From Halobacillus kuroshimensis DSM 18393 (GTDB lineage: Bacteria > Bacillota > Bacilli > Bacillales > Halobacillaceae), in NCBI RefSeq assembly GCF_000425705.1, contig NZ_AUDY01000008.1, positions 434,001 to 498,000 on the forward strand: DNA of 64,000 nt, read 5' to 3'. Shown here piece by piece: positions 50,185-59,712 of this stretch. The position numbers were made by a program, and so were the translations under genes. The notes beneath the pieces were generated by a model. It had not been told where the DNA came from and did not search any database. It saw only the letters and a list, made by a program, of their open reading frames with translations. The first letter of the stretch is position 1. Every line of letters starts with the position of its first letter.

Positions 50185-51656
50185 GACGTACAGCCATTGT
50201 CGGAGGAGGAATAGGCGGACTTGTGACCGCTTTATACTTGTCCAAACAGGAAGAGCGGCACGTGTCGATTTTTGAGAAAAACGATTTTCTAGGCGGCCGT
50301 TTAACTTATGAGCGCCATGGCAGTTTCAAGATTGACCAGGGCCCAACCATCGTCCTTCTGCCCGAAATGCTGCTCACTATTATGGAGGAGGCGGGAATTC
50401 CGAGAGAGGAAATTCCTATGGAACCGTGTGATCCGTTATATCATATTCACTTTAAAGATGGGTCCACCTATACGAAACATAGAGATCCAGCTCTTCAGAA
50501 GGAAGAACTGGAAGCGAAATTTCCAGGCAATGAACAGCATTTCGACCGGTTCCTGCAGGACATGAAAACAAGGTTCCTCCAGGGAAAAGCACAGTTTCTT
50601 GAAAAGTCTTTTGTTGAGAAACGGACGTTCTTTTCACGGAAGAACATCAAAACGCTGATGAAGCTGAAAGCTTATCAAAATGTAAAGAAGATGATGCGGA
50701 CGTATTTCGACGATGAACGTCTTGTAGAAGCCTACACACTCCAGACGCTGTACATCGGCGGTCATCCCGAGCAGTCTCCTGCAATGTATTCGCTCGTTTC
50801 CTACAGTGAGCATGAACATGGGATCTGGTATGTCAAAGGAGGGTACGCCCACCTTGTGGAAATCATTCAGAAGGAATTGGAACGCCGCGGTGTTTCGATA
50901 CACACGAATGCAGAAGTGAGCCATGTGGAGGTGGAGGGAGGAGAAGCTTCTTCCATTACCGTCAATGGAGAAACACGTTCTTTTGATGAATATATCCTGA
51001 ATGGTGATTTTCCATTAATGGATAAACTGATGCCGGAGAAGAAGCGTCTGAATAGAAAATATACGGCTTCATCCGGATGTCTCCTCCTCTATATGGGTCT
51101 TGACCGGATTTATGAAAACAACACGATGCACCAGTTTTTTATGACGTCCGATTTCGACCATCATATGAAACAGGTATTTATGGATAAAGTGCTGCCTGAC
51201 GAACCATCCTTTTATACGTTCCACCCTTCCATTATCGACGGCTCCCTGGCTCCGGAAGGAAAAGGGGTATTGTATACGCTGATTCCAGTACCGGCTGGAA
51301 AGGACGTGGACTGGAACGGAAAAGAAGCATTGATCGAGCACGTGCTGGATGAAATGGAGGCTCGTGGTTTCCCTGAACTTCGAAACCATATCGAATGGAT
51401 GCGTGTCCGTTCTCCGGAGGAAGCGGCAAGAGACGGTTTGTTTGAAGGCGGCAGTTTCGGGATTGCCCCTACCCTGTTCCAATCCGGCGTATTCCGACCA
51501 CAACTTCAGCCTTATCCGGTCAGGAATGTATATGCCGTCGGAGCGTCTGTCCACCCCGGCGGTGGTGTCCCTATTGTCATGCAGGGAGCAAAATTATTGG
51601 CAGATTATTTGCAATATGGGTCCAAAAAAAGGCATAATTACAAGCGAGGTGTTTAA
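50181..51656 (+). CDS. crtN: 4,4'-diapophytoene desaturase (CrtN-like)
   Basis: 491-aa FAD-dependent desaturase: [29 protein letters not shown] (as in S. aureus CrtN, DMGPTIVMMP), [34 protein letters not shown] and [18 protein letters not shown]. It would introduce double bases of conjugation into dehydrosqualene to give 4,4'-diapolycopene or neurosporene-type pigments. Its ATG overlaps the previous stop (ATGA at 50181-50184). Membrane-associated, although without true helices. Confidence 0.85.
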   Translation: MRRTAIVGGGIGGLVTALYLSKQEERHVSIFEKNDFLGGRLTYERHGSFKIDQGPTIVLLPEMLLTIMEEAGIPREEIPMEPCDPLYHIHFKDGSTYTKHRDPALQKEELEAKFPGNEQHFDRFLQDMKTRFLQGKAQFLEKSFVEKRTFFSRKNIKTLMKLKAYQNVKKMMRTYFDDERLVEAYTLQTLYIGGHPEQSPAMYSLVSYSEHEHGIWYVKGGYAHLVEIIQKELERRGVSIHTNAEVSHVEVEGGEASSITVNGETRSFDEYILNGDFPLMDKLMPEKKRLNRKYTASSGCLLLYMGLDRIYENNTMHQFFMTSDFDHHMKQVFMDKVLPDEPSFYTFHPSIIDGSLAPEGKGVLYTLIPVPAGKDVDWNGKEALIEHVLDEMEARGFPELRNHIEWMRVRSPEEAARDGLFEGGSFGIAPTLFQSGVFRPQLQPYPVRNVYAVGASVHPGGGVPIVMQGAKLLADYLQYGSKKRHNYKRGV

Positions 51657-52495
51657 TGATGACGGATTTGAATCAAGCATACCATCATTGTCGAAGGATT
51701 ATTGAAGAACATTCCAAGACATTTTCCAAAGCATTCGCTATGCTGCCCAGGCAGCAGAAAAAGGCTGTCTGGGCCATTTATGCTTTCTGCCGGCGTGTAG
51801 ATGATATTGTTGATGAAGGGACGAACCCGAAAGCGGAGCTGGAGGCGTTCGCCTTTGAATTTGACCAATTCCTTGAGGGAAAGCTTGAGCTGAATGATCC
51901 GTGCTGGCTCGCTCTGGACGACGTTTTCCGACGTTTCTCTATAGATCCCGACCCATACTACGATATGATCAAGGGCCAACGGATGGACCTGTATCCGACC
52001 TTAATTGAGACGAAGGAAGATCTTCTTGATTACTGCTATCATGTAGCGAGTACGGTTGGTCTGATGCTTCTGCCTGTTATTGCTCCCGGGCGTACAGCTT
52101 CTTTAAGGCAGGGGGCTGTTGAACTCGGTTATGCGATGCAGTTGACCAACATCCTGCGGGATATAGGAGAAGATGTGGAAATTGACCGCGTATACTTACC
52201 AACACAAGTCATGGAATCCTATGGCTATACCTCTCTGGACCTGGAGAATGGAAGGGTGAATGACGCTTTCATACAAATGTGGGAGGACCTGGCTCATGAT
52301 GCAGAAACCTATTATGAGAGGGCTTTGAAAACCATCCCGGATTATCCGGTTTATTCCAGAGCTCCTGTCGGGGGAGCGGCGAAGATGTATCGTGCGATCC
52401 TTCCCACCGTTCGAAAAAATGATTACCAAGTGTTCGGCCGCCGGAATTACGTTTCGGACAAGCAGAAGAAGCAGATCATTGCAGAAATGCAGTGA
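51656..52495 (+). CDS. crtM: Dehydrosqualene/phytoene synthase (CrtM-like)
   Basis: 279-aa squalene/phytoene synthase family enzyme. The two Asp-rich substrate sites are seen: [10 protein letters not shown] (about residue 45) and [20 protein letters not shown] (about residue 165). It condenses two prenyl diphosphates; the pairing with CrtN paralogs in a Bacillaceae context suggests farnesyl diphosphate and a C30 product. The ATG overlaps the crtN stop (TAATG). Alternative: C40 phytoene synthase. Confidence 0.9.
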   Translation: MMTDLNQAYHHCRRIIEEHSKTFSKAFAMLPRQQKKAVWAIYAFCRRVDDIVDEGTNPKAELEAFAFEFDQFLEGKLELNDPCWLALDDVFRRFSIDPDPYYDMIKGQRMDLYPTLIETKEDLLDYCYHVASTVGLMLLPVIAPGRTASLRQGAVELGYAMQLTNILRDIGEDVEIDRVYLPTQVMESYGYTSLDLENGRVNDAFIQMWEDLAHDAETYYERALKTIPDYPVYSRAPVGGAAKMYRAILPTVRKNDYQVFGRRNYVSDKQKKQIIAEMQ

Positions 52496-52563
52496 TGCTG
52501 CTTCTTTTTTTATGTAGGAAAGGATCTTCGTATGCCCGCATAAGCTGATAGAGGGGAATCCGA

Positions 52564-52968
52564 GTGAGAATATTATCGATAGTCAGTGCCCTGCTTCTCA
52601 TTTGCTGGGGAATCAGTTTCTGGATGCAGAAAAAACAGGATGGGCACAAAAAGAAAAGCCGCGGTCTGCGGTGGTTGGAGAAAGTCCGTCTGATGGAACA
52701 GTTGTGGGAACCGGTCAAGGAAATTAAAGGGATATCCGTTGCACCGCCTTTAAGAATTGTTGCCGTACACACCCGCCTTACTGACGCTGAAGCTATCCGA
52801 AGGCTGAAAACAGCATGGCTGATGGACTGGCGGTATGAAGGAAAAGGTCTGGTGACAGAGTCAAACTCTGTGCTTTTTTACTATGAAGATGGACGTCCGT
52901 ACTGGGCCTTTCATGAGCTGTGGGGAAATTCTGGAACTGGTAATACAGTAGAAGGCTGTCGTGATTAG
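52564..52968 (+). CDS. Hypothetical membrane-anchored protein, 134 aa
   Basis: One N-terminal transmembrane helix (residues ~3-21), a basic stretch (KKQDGHKKKSRG) and a small soluble domain with a C-terminal YYEDGRPYWAFHELWG. Family not recognised. GTG 52564 with AGAGGGGAA upstream. It follows crtM by 68 nt and may be cotranscribed; no carotenoid role can be inferred. Confidence 0.65.
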   Translation: MRILSIVSALLLICWGISFWMQKKQDGHKKKSRGLRWLEKVRLMEQLWEPVKEIKGISVAPPLRIVAVHTRLTDAEAIRRLKTAWLMDWRYEGKGLVTESNSVLFYYEDGRPYWAFHELWGNSGTGNTVEGCRD

Positions 52969-53000
52969 CAGCGGGAAAAGGAATGACCGCTGCTTTTTTT
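52967..53000 (+). terminator. Terminator after the 134-aa gene
   Basis: AGCAGCGG / CCGCTGCT hairpin with a long T-run, overlapping the stop codon. Confidence 0.88.
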
Positions 53001-53040
53001 ATAGGACAAGACTGGATTGACATAGAAAAGGGGGATCTAT

Positions 53041-53289
53041 ATGATGGTTGTGTTATGGATAGCAGGAGGCTTATTCGTGTCAGGACTATGCTTACATAAG
53101 ATATTGAAGAATCTTCTTGTTTTATGGATCTCTGCTATCATAATCGGCTTAGCATGCGGGGCCGTTGCTTCTGCCGGTATTCCGGGACCGCTTCTGTTGG
53201 CCTCCTATGGGATGATCTTTCTTACCGGCGCAGGGGTGTCAGGCGGCATCCGTTCTGCGGTCGATTGGACAAAAAGGGAAAGCGGATGA
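53041..53289 (+). CDS. Small membrane protein, 82 aa
   Basis: Three hydrophobic segments (about residues 2-18, 25-44 and 48-68) and a polar tail. Family unknown. AAAAGGGGG lies ~7 nt before ATG 53041. Confidence 0.7.
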   Translation: MMVVLWIAGGLFVSGLCLHKILKNLLVLWISAIIIGLACGAVASAGIPGPLLLASYGMIFLTGAGVSGGIRSAVDWTKRESG

Positions 53290-53380
53290 TTCATCCGCCG
53301 GGGCGTCCGCAGGTATAGTTTTCTATAATATAGCAGATACTTGTAACTATGATCTGTTGTTTATAGAAAGGAGCGTCCTG

Positions 53381-53527
53381 ATGCAGGAGAAGTATTTGAT
53401 CTACTATCAGGCAAAGTCTGGTGTAGTCAAACGTGTTCCCGTATTTGCTGCTCACCGGGAACAAGCCCGGGAAAGCCATTTAAGAAAGTTTCCTGAAACT
53501 AAAATTACACACATCCGATTACTTTAG
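53381..53527 (+). CDS. Small cytosolic protein, 48 aa
   Basis: Basic 48-aa protein (MQEKYLIYYQAKSGVVKRVP...KITHIRLL). GAAAGGAGCG lies 7 nt before ATG 53381 and a good terminator follows, so it is a real gene. The alternating pattern suggests a small beta-alpha fold. Family not recognised. Confidence 0.7.
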   Translation: MQEKYLIYYQAKSGVVKRVPVFAAHREQARESHLRKFPETKITHIRLL

Positions 53528-53560
53528 AAAAGAGACGAAAACCATACGTCTCTTTTTTTT
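53528..53560 (+). terminator. Terminator of the 48-aa gene
   Basis: AAAAGAGACG / CGTCTCTTTT stem with a TTTTTTTT end. Confidence 0.92.
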
Positions 53561-53629
53561 AATGGGTGGTGAAGGGCATGAAAGGGAACACCTGAAGGGA
53601 TAAAAGGACTAGACAGGAGGAATTGGAAA

Positions 53630-54070
53630 ATGACAAAAGATGAAGAGTTGATTCAGCGGGCGCTTATAATAGCCGTCCGTTCTAAAAAACAAGGAAATGC
53701 GCCGTTTGGTGCCCTTCTAGCGAAAGAGGGTACTGTTATTATGGAGGAAGGAAACCAGGTGCATACAAACACTGATCCCACCCATCATGCCGAGCTTGCC
53801 TTAATCCGGCGGTTCTGCCGCGAAACAGGGGTGACAGACTTGAGTGAGTATACCTTGTACTCAAGCTGTGAGCCGTGCGCCATGTGCGCTGGTGCCATCG
53901 TGTTTGCCGGCGTCCGCCGGGTGGTATACAGCGCTTCAAATAAGCAGATGGCTGAGAAGACAGGCGGGGGAATCATGGTGCCCTGTCAAGACGTTTTCAA
54001 AAAGAGCCCCCATCATCCATCGGTGAAAGGGAACGTGTTGAATCGAGAAGGAATAGAGCTTTTTGATTAA
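53630..54070 (+). CDS. Nucleoside/nucleobase deaminase (CDA superfamily)
   Basis: 146-aa zinc deaminase. Active-site motifs: HHAELALI (HAE) and SCEPCAMCAGAI (PCxxC). Size and layout resemble guanine deaminase or TadA-like proteins of Bacillus, but tRNA-specific residues cannot be judged here, so the substrate is left open. AGGAGG precedes ATG 53630. Single-gene unit. Confidence 0.88.
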   Translation: MTKDEELIQRALIIAVRSKKQGNAPFGALLAKEGTVIMEEGNQVHTNTDPTHHAELALIRRFCRETGVTDLSEYTLYSSCEPCAMCAGAIVFAGVRRVVYSASNKQMAEKTGGGIMVPCQDVFKKSPHHPSVKGNVLNREGIELFD

Positions 54071-54102
54071 AAACCGTCGGAAAATCCGGCGGTTTTTTTT
54101 TC
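54070..54102 (+). terminator. Terminator of the deaminase gene
   Basis: AAAACCGTCGG / CCGGCGGTTTT hairpin (one mismatch or wobble) with a long T-run. Confidence 0.9.
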
Positions 54103-54189
54103 ATCCCTTTTTGTCGAACACCGGCTGTTTTGCCATGGATTCGACGTATTCTGCGGTTTGAAATATTATTTCATAGTTCGTTTTCCATC

Positions 54190-54218
54190 TTGAAATTTTC
54201 CCTTTTTATTGGTAAAGT
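54190..54218 (+). promoter_or_regulatory. Candidate promoter of the dpp-ykf operon
   Basis: TTGAAA (54190-54195), 17 nt, TAAAGT (54213-54218). Confidence 0.6.
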
Positions 54219-54230
54219 TATGAGAAAATT
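54216..54230. promoter_or_regulatory. Candidate CodY box
   Basis: AGTTATGAGAAAATT differs from AATTTTCWGAAAATT at three positions and overlaps the -10/+1 region of the dpp promoter. CodY represses dpp in B. subtilis. Confidence 0.5.
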
Positions 54231-54270
54231 AGAAATATTAACACATAATGACTGAGGAGGAAAGAACTGT

Positions 54271-55095
54271 ATGAAGCTGTATCTTTCTGTCGACATGGAG
54301 GGAATTACAGGGGTTCCCGATCACACCTTTGTCGATTCGTCCAAACACAATTATGAACGCGCCAGGAAAATCATGACACAGGAAACGAATCATGTGATTG
54401 AAGAAGCGTTTCGAAAGGGGGCCACAGAGATTCTCGTCAACGACAGTCATTCGAAAATGAATAACCTGCTCATTGATGAAATCCATCCGGATGTGTCGCT
54501 TATTACAGGAAGCGTGAAACCTTATTCCATGGTTCAGGGACTTGATGCGGGCTTCGATGGCGCGATATTTATCGGCTATCACGCAAGAGCTGCTCAAAAA
54601 GGGGTGCTTTCCCATTCCATGACGTTTGGTGTGCGGAACTTTTTCATTAACGACAATCCCGTAGGGGAACTGGGCCTTAATGCTTTGATGGCCGGCTACT
54701 ACGGCGTGCCCGTCTTGATGGTGGCTGGTGATGATTGTGCAGCAGCTGAAGCGGAAGACCTGGTTCCGAACATCGTGACCGCACCTGTGAAAGAAACCAT
54801 CTCCCGTACAGCTGTGAAAAGCCTCACACCGAAAAAAGCCGGTGAGCTGCTCCGGGATCGGACTGCTCTGGCCATAGACAAACGGGCGGAAATTAAGCCG
54901 CTCCCATCACCGGACACCCCTGAATTGAAAATTGAATTCATGAACTATGGACAGGCAGAATGGGCCCATTTGATGCCGGGAACCAAGCTTGAATCAGATT
55001 CAACAACGGTCCGTTTCAAGGCAGCCCACCTATTGGAAGCCTACCAGGCGATGCTCGTCATGACAGAACTTGCGATGCAGGCGACATCAAGCTGA
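54271..55095 (+). CDS. dppA: D-aminopeptidase DppA (M55 family)
   Basis: 274-aa zinc D-aminopeptidase, cytosolic, releasing D-Ala from D-Ala-containing dipeptides. Metal-binding motifs of M55: SVDMEGITG at the N-terminus, NDSHSKMNN (His) and FIGYHARA (His). GAGGAGGAAAG precedes ATG 54271. First gene of the dppABCDE-ykfABCD operon; length equals B. subtilis DppA. Confidence 0.96.
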   Translation: MKLYLSVDMEGITGVPDHTFVDSSKHNYERARKIMTQETNHVIEEAFRKGATEILVNDSHSKMNNLLIDEIHPDVSLITGSVKPYSMVQGLDAGFDGAIFIGYHARAAQKGVLSHSMTFGVRNFFINDNPVGELGLNALMAGYYGVPVLMVAGDDCAAAEAEDLVPNIVTAPVKETISRTAVKSLTPKKAGELLRDRTALAIDKRAEIKPLPSPDTPELKIEFMNYGQAEWAHLMPGTKLESDSTTVRFKAAHLLEAYQAMLVMTELAMQATSS

Positions 55096-55110
55096 GGGGA
55101 GGAAAAACGC

Positions 55111-56046
55111 GTGGTTACATACATATTGAAACGTTTGGTTTACATGATTGTTACCGTTTTCATTATCGCTACGTTAACATTCTTTCTCATGAACCTGATT
55201 CCAGGATCACCGTTTAACGAGGAAAGGACCACTAATGCAGCGGTACAGCAGAATTTGGAGGAGCATTACCATCTAAATGAGCCGCTCGCTGTTCAGTACA
55301 TTCTCTATTTAAAATCCATCATCACTCTTGATTTTGGTCCTTCGATCAAGCAGCCGACCGAAACAGTGAATTCACTGCTTGGCCGGGGTTTTCCTATCTC
55401 GGCTGAACTCGGAATCTGGACGGTTCTGATCGCGCTGGTATCCGGGGTGGCTCTCGGAGTGTTTGCAGCTTTAAAACATAACCATCTCATTGATTACATG
55501 GCAATGACCATCGCTGTTCTCGGCATCTCCATTCCAAACTTTGTTCTGGCTACCATGCTGATCCAGCAGCTGGCTGTACAGCTGGAATGGCTGCCGGCAG
55601 CGACCTGGAGTTCTCCTGCTCATATGGTTCTCCCTGTACTCGCTCTTGCAACAGGGCCGATGGCGATTATCGCCAGGCTGACTCGATCGAGCATGTTGGA
55701 AACCCTGACCCAGGACTACATAAAAACAGCCCGTGCCAAAGGGCTTTCTCCCTACAAGGTCGTTGTAAAACATGCATTGAAAAATGCGTTAATGCCGGTC
55801 GTGACCATTATGGGGACCCTCCTTGCAGGAATTTTAACAGGCACTTTTGTTATCGAAAAGATCTTTGCTATTCCGGGCATGGGCAAATATTTCGTAGAAG
55901 GGATCAACCAGAGGGACTATCCGGTCATTATGGGAACGACCGTATTTTACAGCGCTTTTCTCGTATTCATGCTGTTCCTTGTTGATATTGCCTATGGCTT
56001 TTTAGACCCGCGTATCAAACTTCATAAGGAAGGAGGGAGCAGTTGA
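55111..56046 (+). CDS. dppB: Dipeptide ABC transporter permease DppB
   Basis: 311-aa inner-membrane permease of the OppB/DppB type with six helices: an N-terminal VTYILKRLVYMIVT helix, FFLMNLIPGSPF, and the EAA-loop YIKTARAKGLSPYKVVVKHALKNALMPV that contacts the ATPase. GTG 55111 with GAGGGGAGG upstream, 15 nt after dppA. Confidence 0.95.
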   Translation: MVTYILKRLVYMIVTVFIIATLTFFLMNLIPGSPFNEERTTNAAVQQNLEEHYHLNEPLAVQYILYLKSIITLDFGPSIKQPTETVNSLLGRGFPISAELGIWTVLIALVSGVALGVFAALKHNHLIDYMAMTIAVLGISIPNFVLATMLIQQLAVQLEWLPAATWSSPAHMVLPVLALATGPMAIIARLTRSSMLETLTQDYIKTARAKGLSPYKVVVKHALKNALMPVVTIMGTLLAGILTGTFVIEKIFAIPGMGKYFVEGINQRDYPVIMGTTVFYSAFLVFMLFLVDIAYGFLDPRIKLHKEGGSS

Positions 56047-56047
56047 T

Positions 56048-57004
56048 ATGTCTGCTTTAAAAGAAAAGCAACGGGATGATTCCCATTCATCGATTCCGGA
56101 TGAGTGGTTCCGGCCAAAAGAGAAAAACATCGATGAGGCTGAGTCTGTTGTCCGTCCTTCCCTTTCGTACTGGGAAGATGCCTGGCGCAGGCTCAGACAG
56201 AACAAATTGGCAATGGCAGGGTTTGTTTTTCTCATTCTGCTTGCCGTCATGGCGGTGATCGGCCCATGGATTTCTCCGTATACCGTGTCAGAAGCTTCCC
56301 TGGCTGATCAAAATCAGCCCCCATCTCTCAATCACTGGTTCGGGACGGATGAACTCGGCCGTGATGTGTTCACGAGAACGTGGTATGGAGCGAGAATTTC
56401 TTTGTTTGTCGGTTTGATGGCCGCCCTGATTGATTTTTTTATCGGAGTCGTTTATGGAGGGATCTCCGGTTATAAAGGCGGCCGTACGGACAACGTGTTG
56501 ATGCGGATCATTGAAATTTTGTACGGCCTTCCTTACCTGCTCGTTGTCATTCTTCTGTTAGTCGTTATGGGTCCGAGCCTTTTGACCATCATTATTGCTC
56601 TTACAGTAACCGGATGGGTGGGGATGGCAAGGATTGTCCGTGGGCAGGTGCTGCAGTTGAAGCACAACGAATTTGTAATGGCTTCCCAGTCCTTTGGTGC
56701 TAAAACGAAACGGATCATCCGGAAAAATCTGCTGCCTAATACGATGGGCCCCATCATTGTACAAATGACGCTGACCGTTCCGACAGCGATTTTCGCAGAA
56801 GCCTTTTTAAGTTTTCTCGGCCTCGGCATCCAGTCTCCCTACGCCAGCTGGGGAGTCATGGCCAACGATGCTCTCGGTGTCATTTTGTCGGGAGACTGGT
56901 GGCGGTTATTTTTCCCGGCCTTCTTTATTTCAGCGACGATGTTTGCATTTAATGTGCTTGGGGACGGGCTGCAGGATGCGCTCGATCCACGTTTAAGGAG
57001 GTGA
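56048..57004 (+). CDS. dppC: Dipeptide ABC transporter permease DppC
   Basis: 318-aa permease partner of DppB. A polar N-terminal ~50 residues, then six helices, with FGTDELGRDVFTRTWYGARISL and the EAA-loop SQSFGAKTKRIIRKNLLPNT. It begins one base after dppB with GGAGGGAG upstream, so the pair is coupled. Confidence 0.95.
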   Translation: MSALKEKQRDDSHSSIPDEWFRPKEKNIDEAESVVRPSLSYWEDAWRRLRQNKLAMAGFVFLILLAVMAVIGPWISPYTVSEASLADQNQPPSLNHWFGTDELGRDVFTRTWYGARISLFVGLMAALIDFFIGVVYGGISGYKGGRTDNVLMRIIEILYGLPYLLVVILLLVVMGPSLLTIIIALTVTGWVGMARIVRGQVLQLKHNEFVMASQSFGAKTKRIIRKNLLPNTMGPIIVQMTLTVPTAIFAEAFLSFLGLGIQSPYASWGVMANDALGVILSGDWWRLFFPAFFISATMFAFNVLGDGLQDALDPRLRR

Positions 57005-57006
57005 GG

Positions 57007-58011
57007 ATGTTGAACAAAATTCTTGAGATTCATAATTTGCACATTTCCTTTAAGACGTTCGGAGGAGAAGTGCAGGCGGTACGAGGAGTCAATCTCGACT
57101 TGTATGAAGGGGAGACGCTTGCAATTGTCGGAGAATCCGGCTGTGGAAAAAGTGTCACAGCCTCAAGCATTATGCGCTTAATCCCGACACCTCCGGGACA
57201 GATCAAAGAGGGAAGCATTCTTTTTAAGGGACAGGACATGACGAAATGTTCCGACAAAAAAATGAGAGGTATCCGCGGTGTCGACATATCGATGATCTTT
57301 CAGGATCCAATGACAGCCTTGAACCCGACGTTGACCGTCGGTGATCAGCTTACAGAAGGGCTCAGACAGCACCGGCGTGTGACGAAAAAAGAAGCGGATG
57401 CCCAGGCTGTGGACATGTTGAACCTCGTCGGCATTCCAAATCCTGATGAACGGATGAAGCAGTATCCGTACCAGTTTTCCGGCGGAATGCGGCAGCGGAT
57501 TGTTATCGCCATGGCTCTTATCTGTGAACCGGAGCTTTTGATAGCCGATGAACCGACAACAGCCCTTGATGTAACGATTCAGGCGCAGATTCTCCAGCTG
57601 TTTAACAAAATTCAAAAGGAAACCGGCGTCTCGATCATCCTGATCACACACGATTTGGGTGTGGTTGCGAAAGTGGCGGACCGAATCGCGGTCATGTATG
57701 CAGGTAAAGTCGTCGAAACAGGTACAAGGCGGGAGATTTTTTATGAGCCACAGCATCCCTATACAAAAGGGCTTCTGCATTCCGTTCCCCGTCTGGATCA
57801 AAAAGGAGAAAAGCTGATTCCGATTGACGGTACGCCTCCGGATTTGTTTTCACCACCGGAAGGCTGTCCATTTACCGCCCGTTGTCCGGCTGCTATGGAA
57901 GTTTGCAGCAGGATTTATCCATATTCAACGGTCCGCAGCGAAACCCATGAGGTGGACTGCTGGCTTCAAGATGAGCGGGCGGAGAAATACTCAGCAACCA
58001 TTCAATCATAA
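57007..58011 (+). CDS. dppD: Dipeptide ABC transporter ATP-binding protein DppD
   Basis: 334-aa ATPase: Walker [11 protein letters not shown]-loop IFQDPM, signature FSGGMRQRI, Walker [13 protein letters not shown], and the C-terminal oligopeptide-type extension with [15 protein letters not shown] (the Cys-rich segment that holds an iron-sulfur cluster in some members). ATG 57007 follows GGAGG by 5 nt; a GTG at 57001 in frame overlaps that site. Confidence 0.95.
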   Translation: MLNKILEIHNLHISFKTFGGEVQAVRGVNLDLYEGETLAIVGESGCGKSVTASSIMRLIPTPPGQIKEGSILFKGQDMTKCSDKKMRGIRGVDISMIFQDPMTALNPTLTVGDQLTEGLRQHRRVTKKEADAQAVDMLNLVGIPNPDERMKQYPYQFSGGMRQRIVIAMALICEPELLIADEPTTALDVTIQAQILQLFNKIQKETGVSIILITHDLGVVAKVADRIAVMYAGKVVETGTRREIFYEPQHPYTKGLLHSVPRLDQKGEKLIPIDGTPPDLFSPPEGCPFTARCPAAMEVCSRIYPYSTVRSETHEVDCWLQDERAEKYSATIQS

Positions 58012-58031
58012 TCAAGGAGAGGGGTAGTACG

Positions 58032-59657
58032 ATGAAAAAGTGGCTGCATGTTTTATGGGGGATTGCAATTATTACTGTGCTGGCGGCCTGTACAGCCAAC
58101 AGTTCCAGTGAAGAGGACAATGCTGAAGGTGACCAGGCAGAATCAGGAGACACCAAAACATTACTGCTCAATAATGGGGAAGAGCCGACGTCCTTTGACC
58201 CTCCGATGGGATTTGATTCCGTTTCGTGGAACGCTTTGAACAATCTGATGGAAGGAATGACCCGGCTCGGGAAGGATCACCAGCCCGAGCCTGCTGCGGC
58301 AGAGAAGTGGGAGATTTCTGACGATGGGACCGTCTACACATTTATGATTCGTGAGGATGCCAAATGGTCCAATGGCGACGATTTAACAGCAGGAGATTTC
58401 GAATTTGCCTGGAAACGTCTTTTAGATCCTGAAACGGCCTCACCGGCTGCGTTTCTCGGCTATTTCATTGAAGGTGGAGAAGCGTTTAACAATGGAGATG
58501 GATCAAAAGAAGATGTGATGGTGGAGGCCGTAAGCGACAAGGAACTGAAAGTGACCCTCTCCTCACCAACCGGTTACTTCCTGAATATTATCTCCAACCC
58601 GGCGTTCTTCCCGATTAATGAAAGTGTGGCGGAAGAAAATGCCGAATGGTATGCGGAAGCGGACAGCTTTGTAGGAAACGGACCGTTTACGTTGGATGAG
58701 TGGAAGCATGACAGTGAAATGACCTTCAAGAAAAATGAAAATTACTGGGACAAGGATACAGTCAAGCTTGATGAAGTTCACTGGGCCATGGTCAATGATA
58801 CCAACACAGAATATCAGATGTATGAAAGTGGGGAACTGGATACGACGAACATCCCGGCCGATATGTCTGAAGAGCTGATGGAAAGTGATCAGCTGAAGGT
58901 TCAGGATCAGGCGGGCACCTACTTTTATCGTTTTAATGTAAACGAAGAGCCGTTCCAGAACAAGAAAATCAGACAGGCGCTTGCGATGGCTGTCAATCAG
59001 CAGGACATCGTCGATTATGTAACGAAAAACAAAGAAGAACCTGCTTACGGATTCGTTTCCTACGGATTTGAAGGCCCCTCCGGTGAAGATTTCCGTGAAC
59101 AGAATGGAAACCTTGTAGAGTTCAACGCTGAAGAGGCGGAAAAGCTGCTGGAGGAAGGGATGAAGGAAGAAGGCTATGAAGAACTGCCTCCAATCACTCT
59201 TTCCTATAATACAAGTGAGTCACATAAGAAGGTTGCAGAAACAATCCAGCAGATGTTCAAGGAACACCTGGATGTTGACGTCACCCTTGAAAATGCAGAG
59301 TGGAACGTATTTCTCCAGAATCAAAAAGACTTGAAGCATCAGCTGTCACGGAGCTCCTTTATTGCCGACTATGCCGACCCAATTAACTTCCTGGAAAGTT
59401 TCGTCACCGATTCATCCATGAACCGGACGGGCTGGTCCAATGACGAGTATGATCAATTCATTGAAAAAGCGAAAAATGAAACCGATGAAACGAAGCGGTG
59501 GGAGCATATGTATGAAGCAGAGAAGATTTTATTTGAAGAGATGCCGATCTTCCCGATCCATTTCTACAACTTCGTTCTGCTCGAAAAAGAAGGCGTATCG
59601 GATGTCATCCGTCACCCTGTCGGCTATCTTGAATTGAAATGGGCAGATAAGGAGTAA
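58032..59657 (+). CDS. dppE: Peptide-binding lipoprotein DppE
   Basis: 541-aa extracellular substrate-binding protein (SBP family 5, OppA-like). Lipobox LAAC gives an acylated Cys at about residue 20, after a short signal peptide; GEEPTSFDPPM, MIREDAKWSNGD and NVNEEPFQNKKIRQALAMAVN are family blocks. Strongly acidic surface (many Asp/Glu), as expected for an exported protein of a halophile. It delivers murein tripeptide or other peptides to DppBC. Confidence 0.95.
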   Translation: MKKWLHVLWGIAIITVLAACTANSSSEEDNAEGDQAESGDTKTLLLNNGEEPTSFDPPMGFDSVSWNALNNLMEGMTRLGKDHQPEPAAAEKWEISDDGTVYTFMIREDAKWSNGDDLTAGDFEFAWKRLLDPETASPAAFLGYFIEGGEAFNNGDGSKEDVMVEAVSDKELKVTLSSPTGYFLNIISNPAFFPINESVAEENAEWYAEADSFVGNGPFTLDEWKHDSEMTFKKNENYWDKDTVKLDEVHWAMVNDTNTEYQMYESGELDTTNIPADMSEELMESDQLKVQDQAGTYFYRFNVNEEPFQNKKIRQALAMAVNQQDIVDYVTKNKEEPAYGFVSYGFEGPSGEDFREQNGNLVEFNAEEAEKLLEEGMKEEGYEELPPITLSYNTSESHKKVAETIQQMFKEHLDVDVTLENAEWNVFLQNQKDLKHQLSRSSFIADYADPINFLESFVTDSSMNRTGWSNDEYDQFIEKAKNETDETKRWEHMYEAEKILFEEMPIFPIHFYNFVLLEKEGVSDVIRHPVGYLELKWADKE

Positions 59658-59665
59658 CAACTAAA

Positions 59666-59694
59666 GGGGCACCCGGCTGAGCCGGGCTTGCCTC
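59666..59694 (+). terminator. Hairpin between dppE and ykfA
   Basis: A GGCACCCGGC / GCCGGGCTTGCC hairpin without a T-run, likely a partial terminator or stabiliser that lets dppE be made in excess of the ykf genes. Confidence 0.55.
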
Positions 59695-59712
59695 TTCTCT
59701 ATGGAGGAGTCT

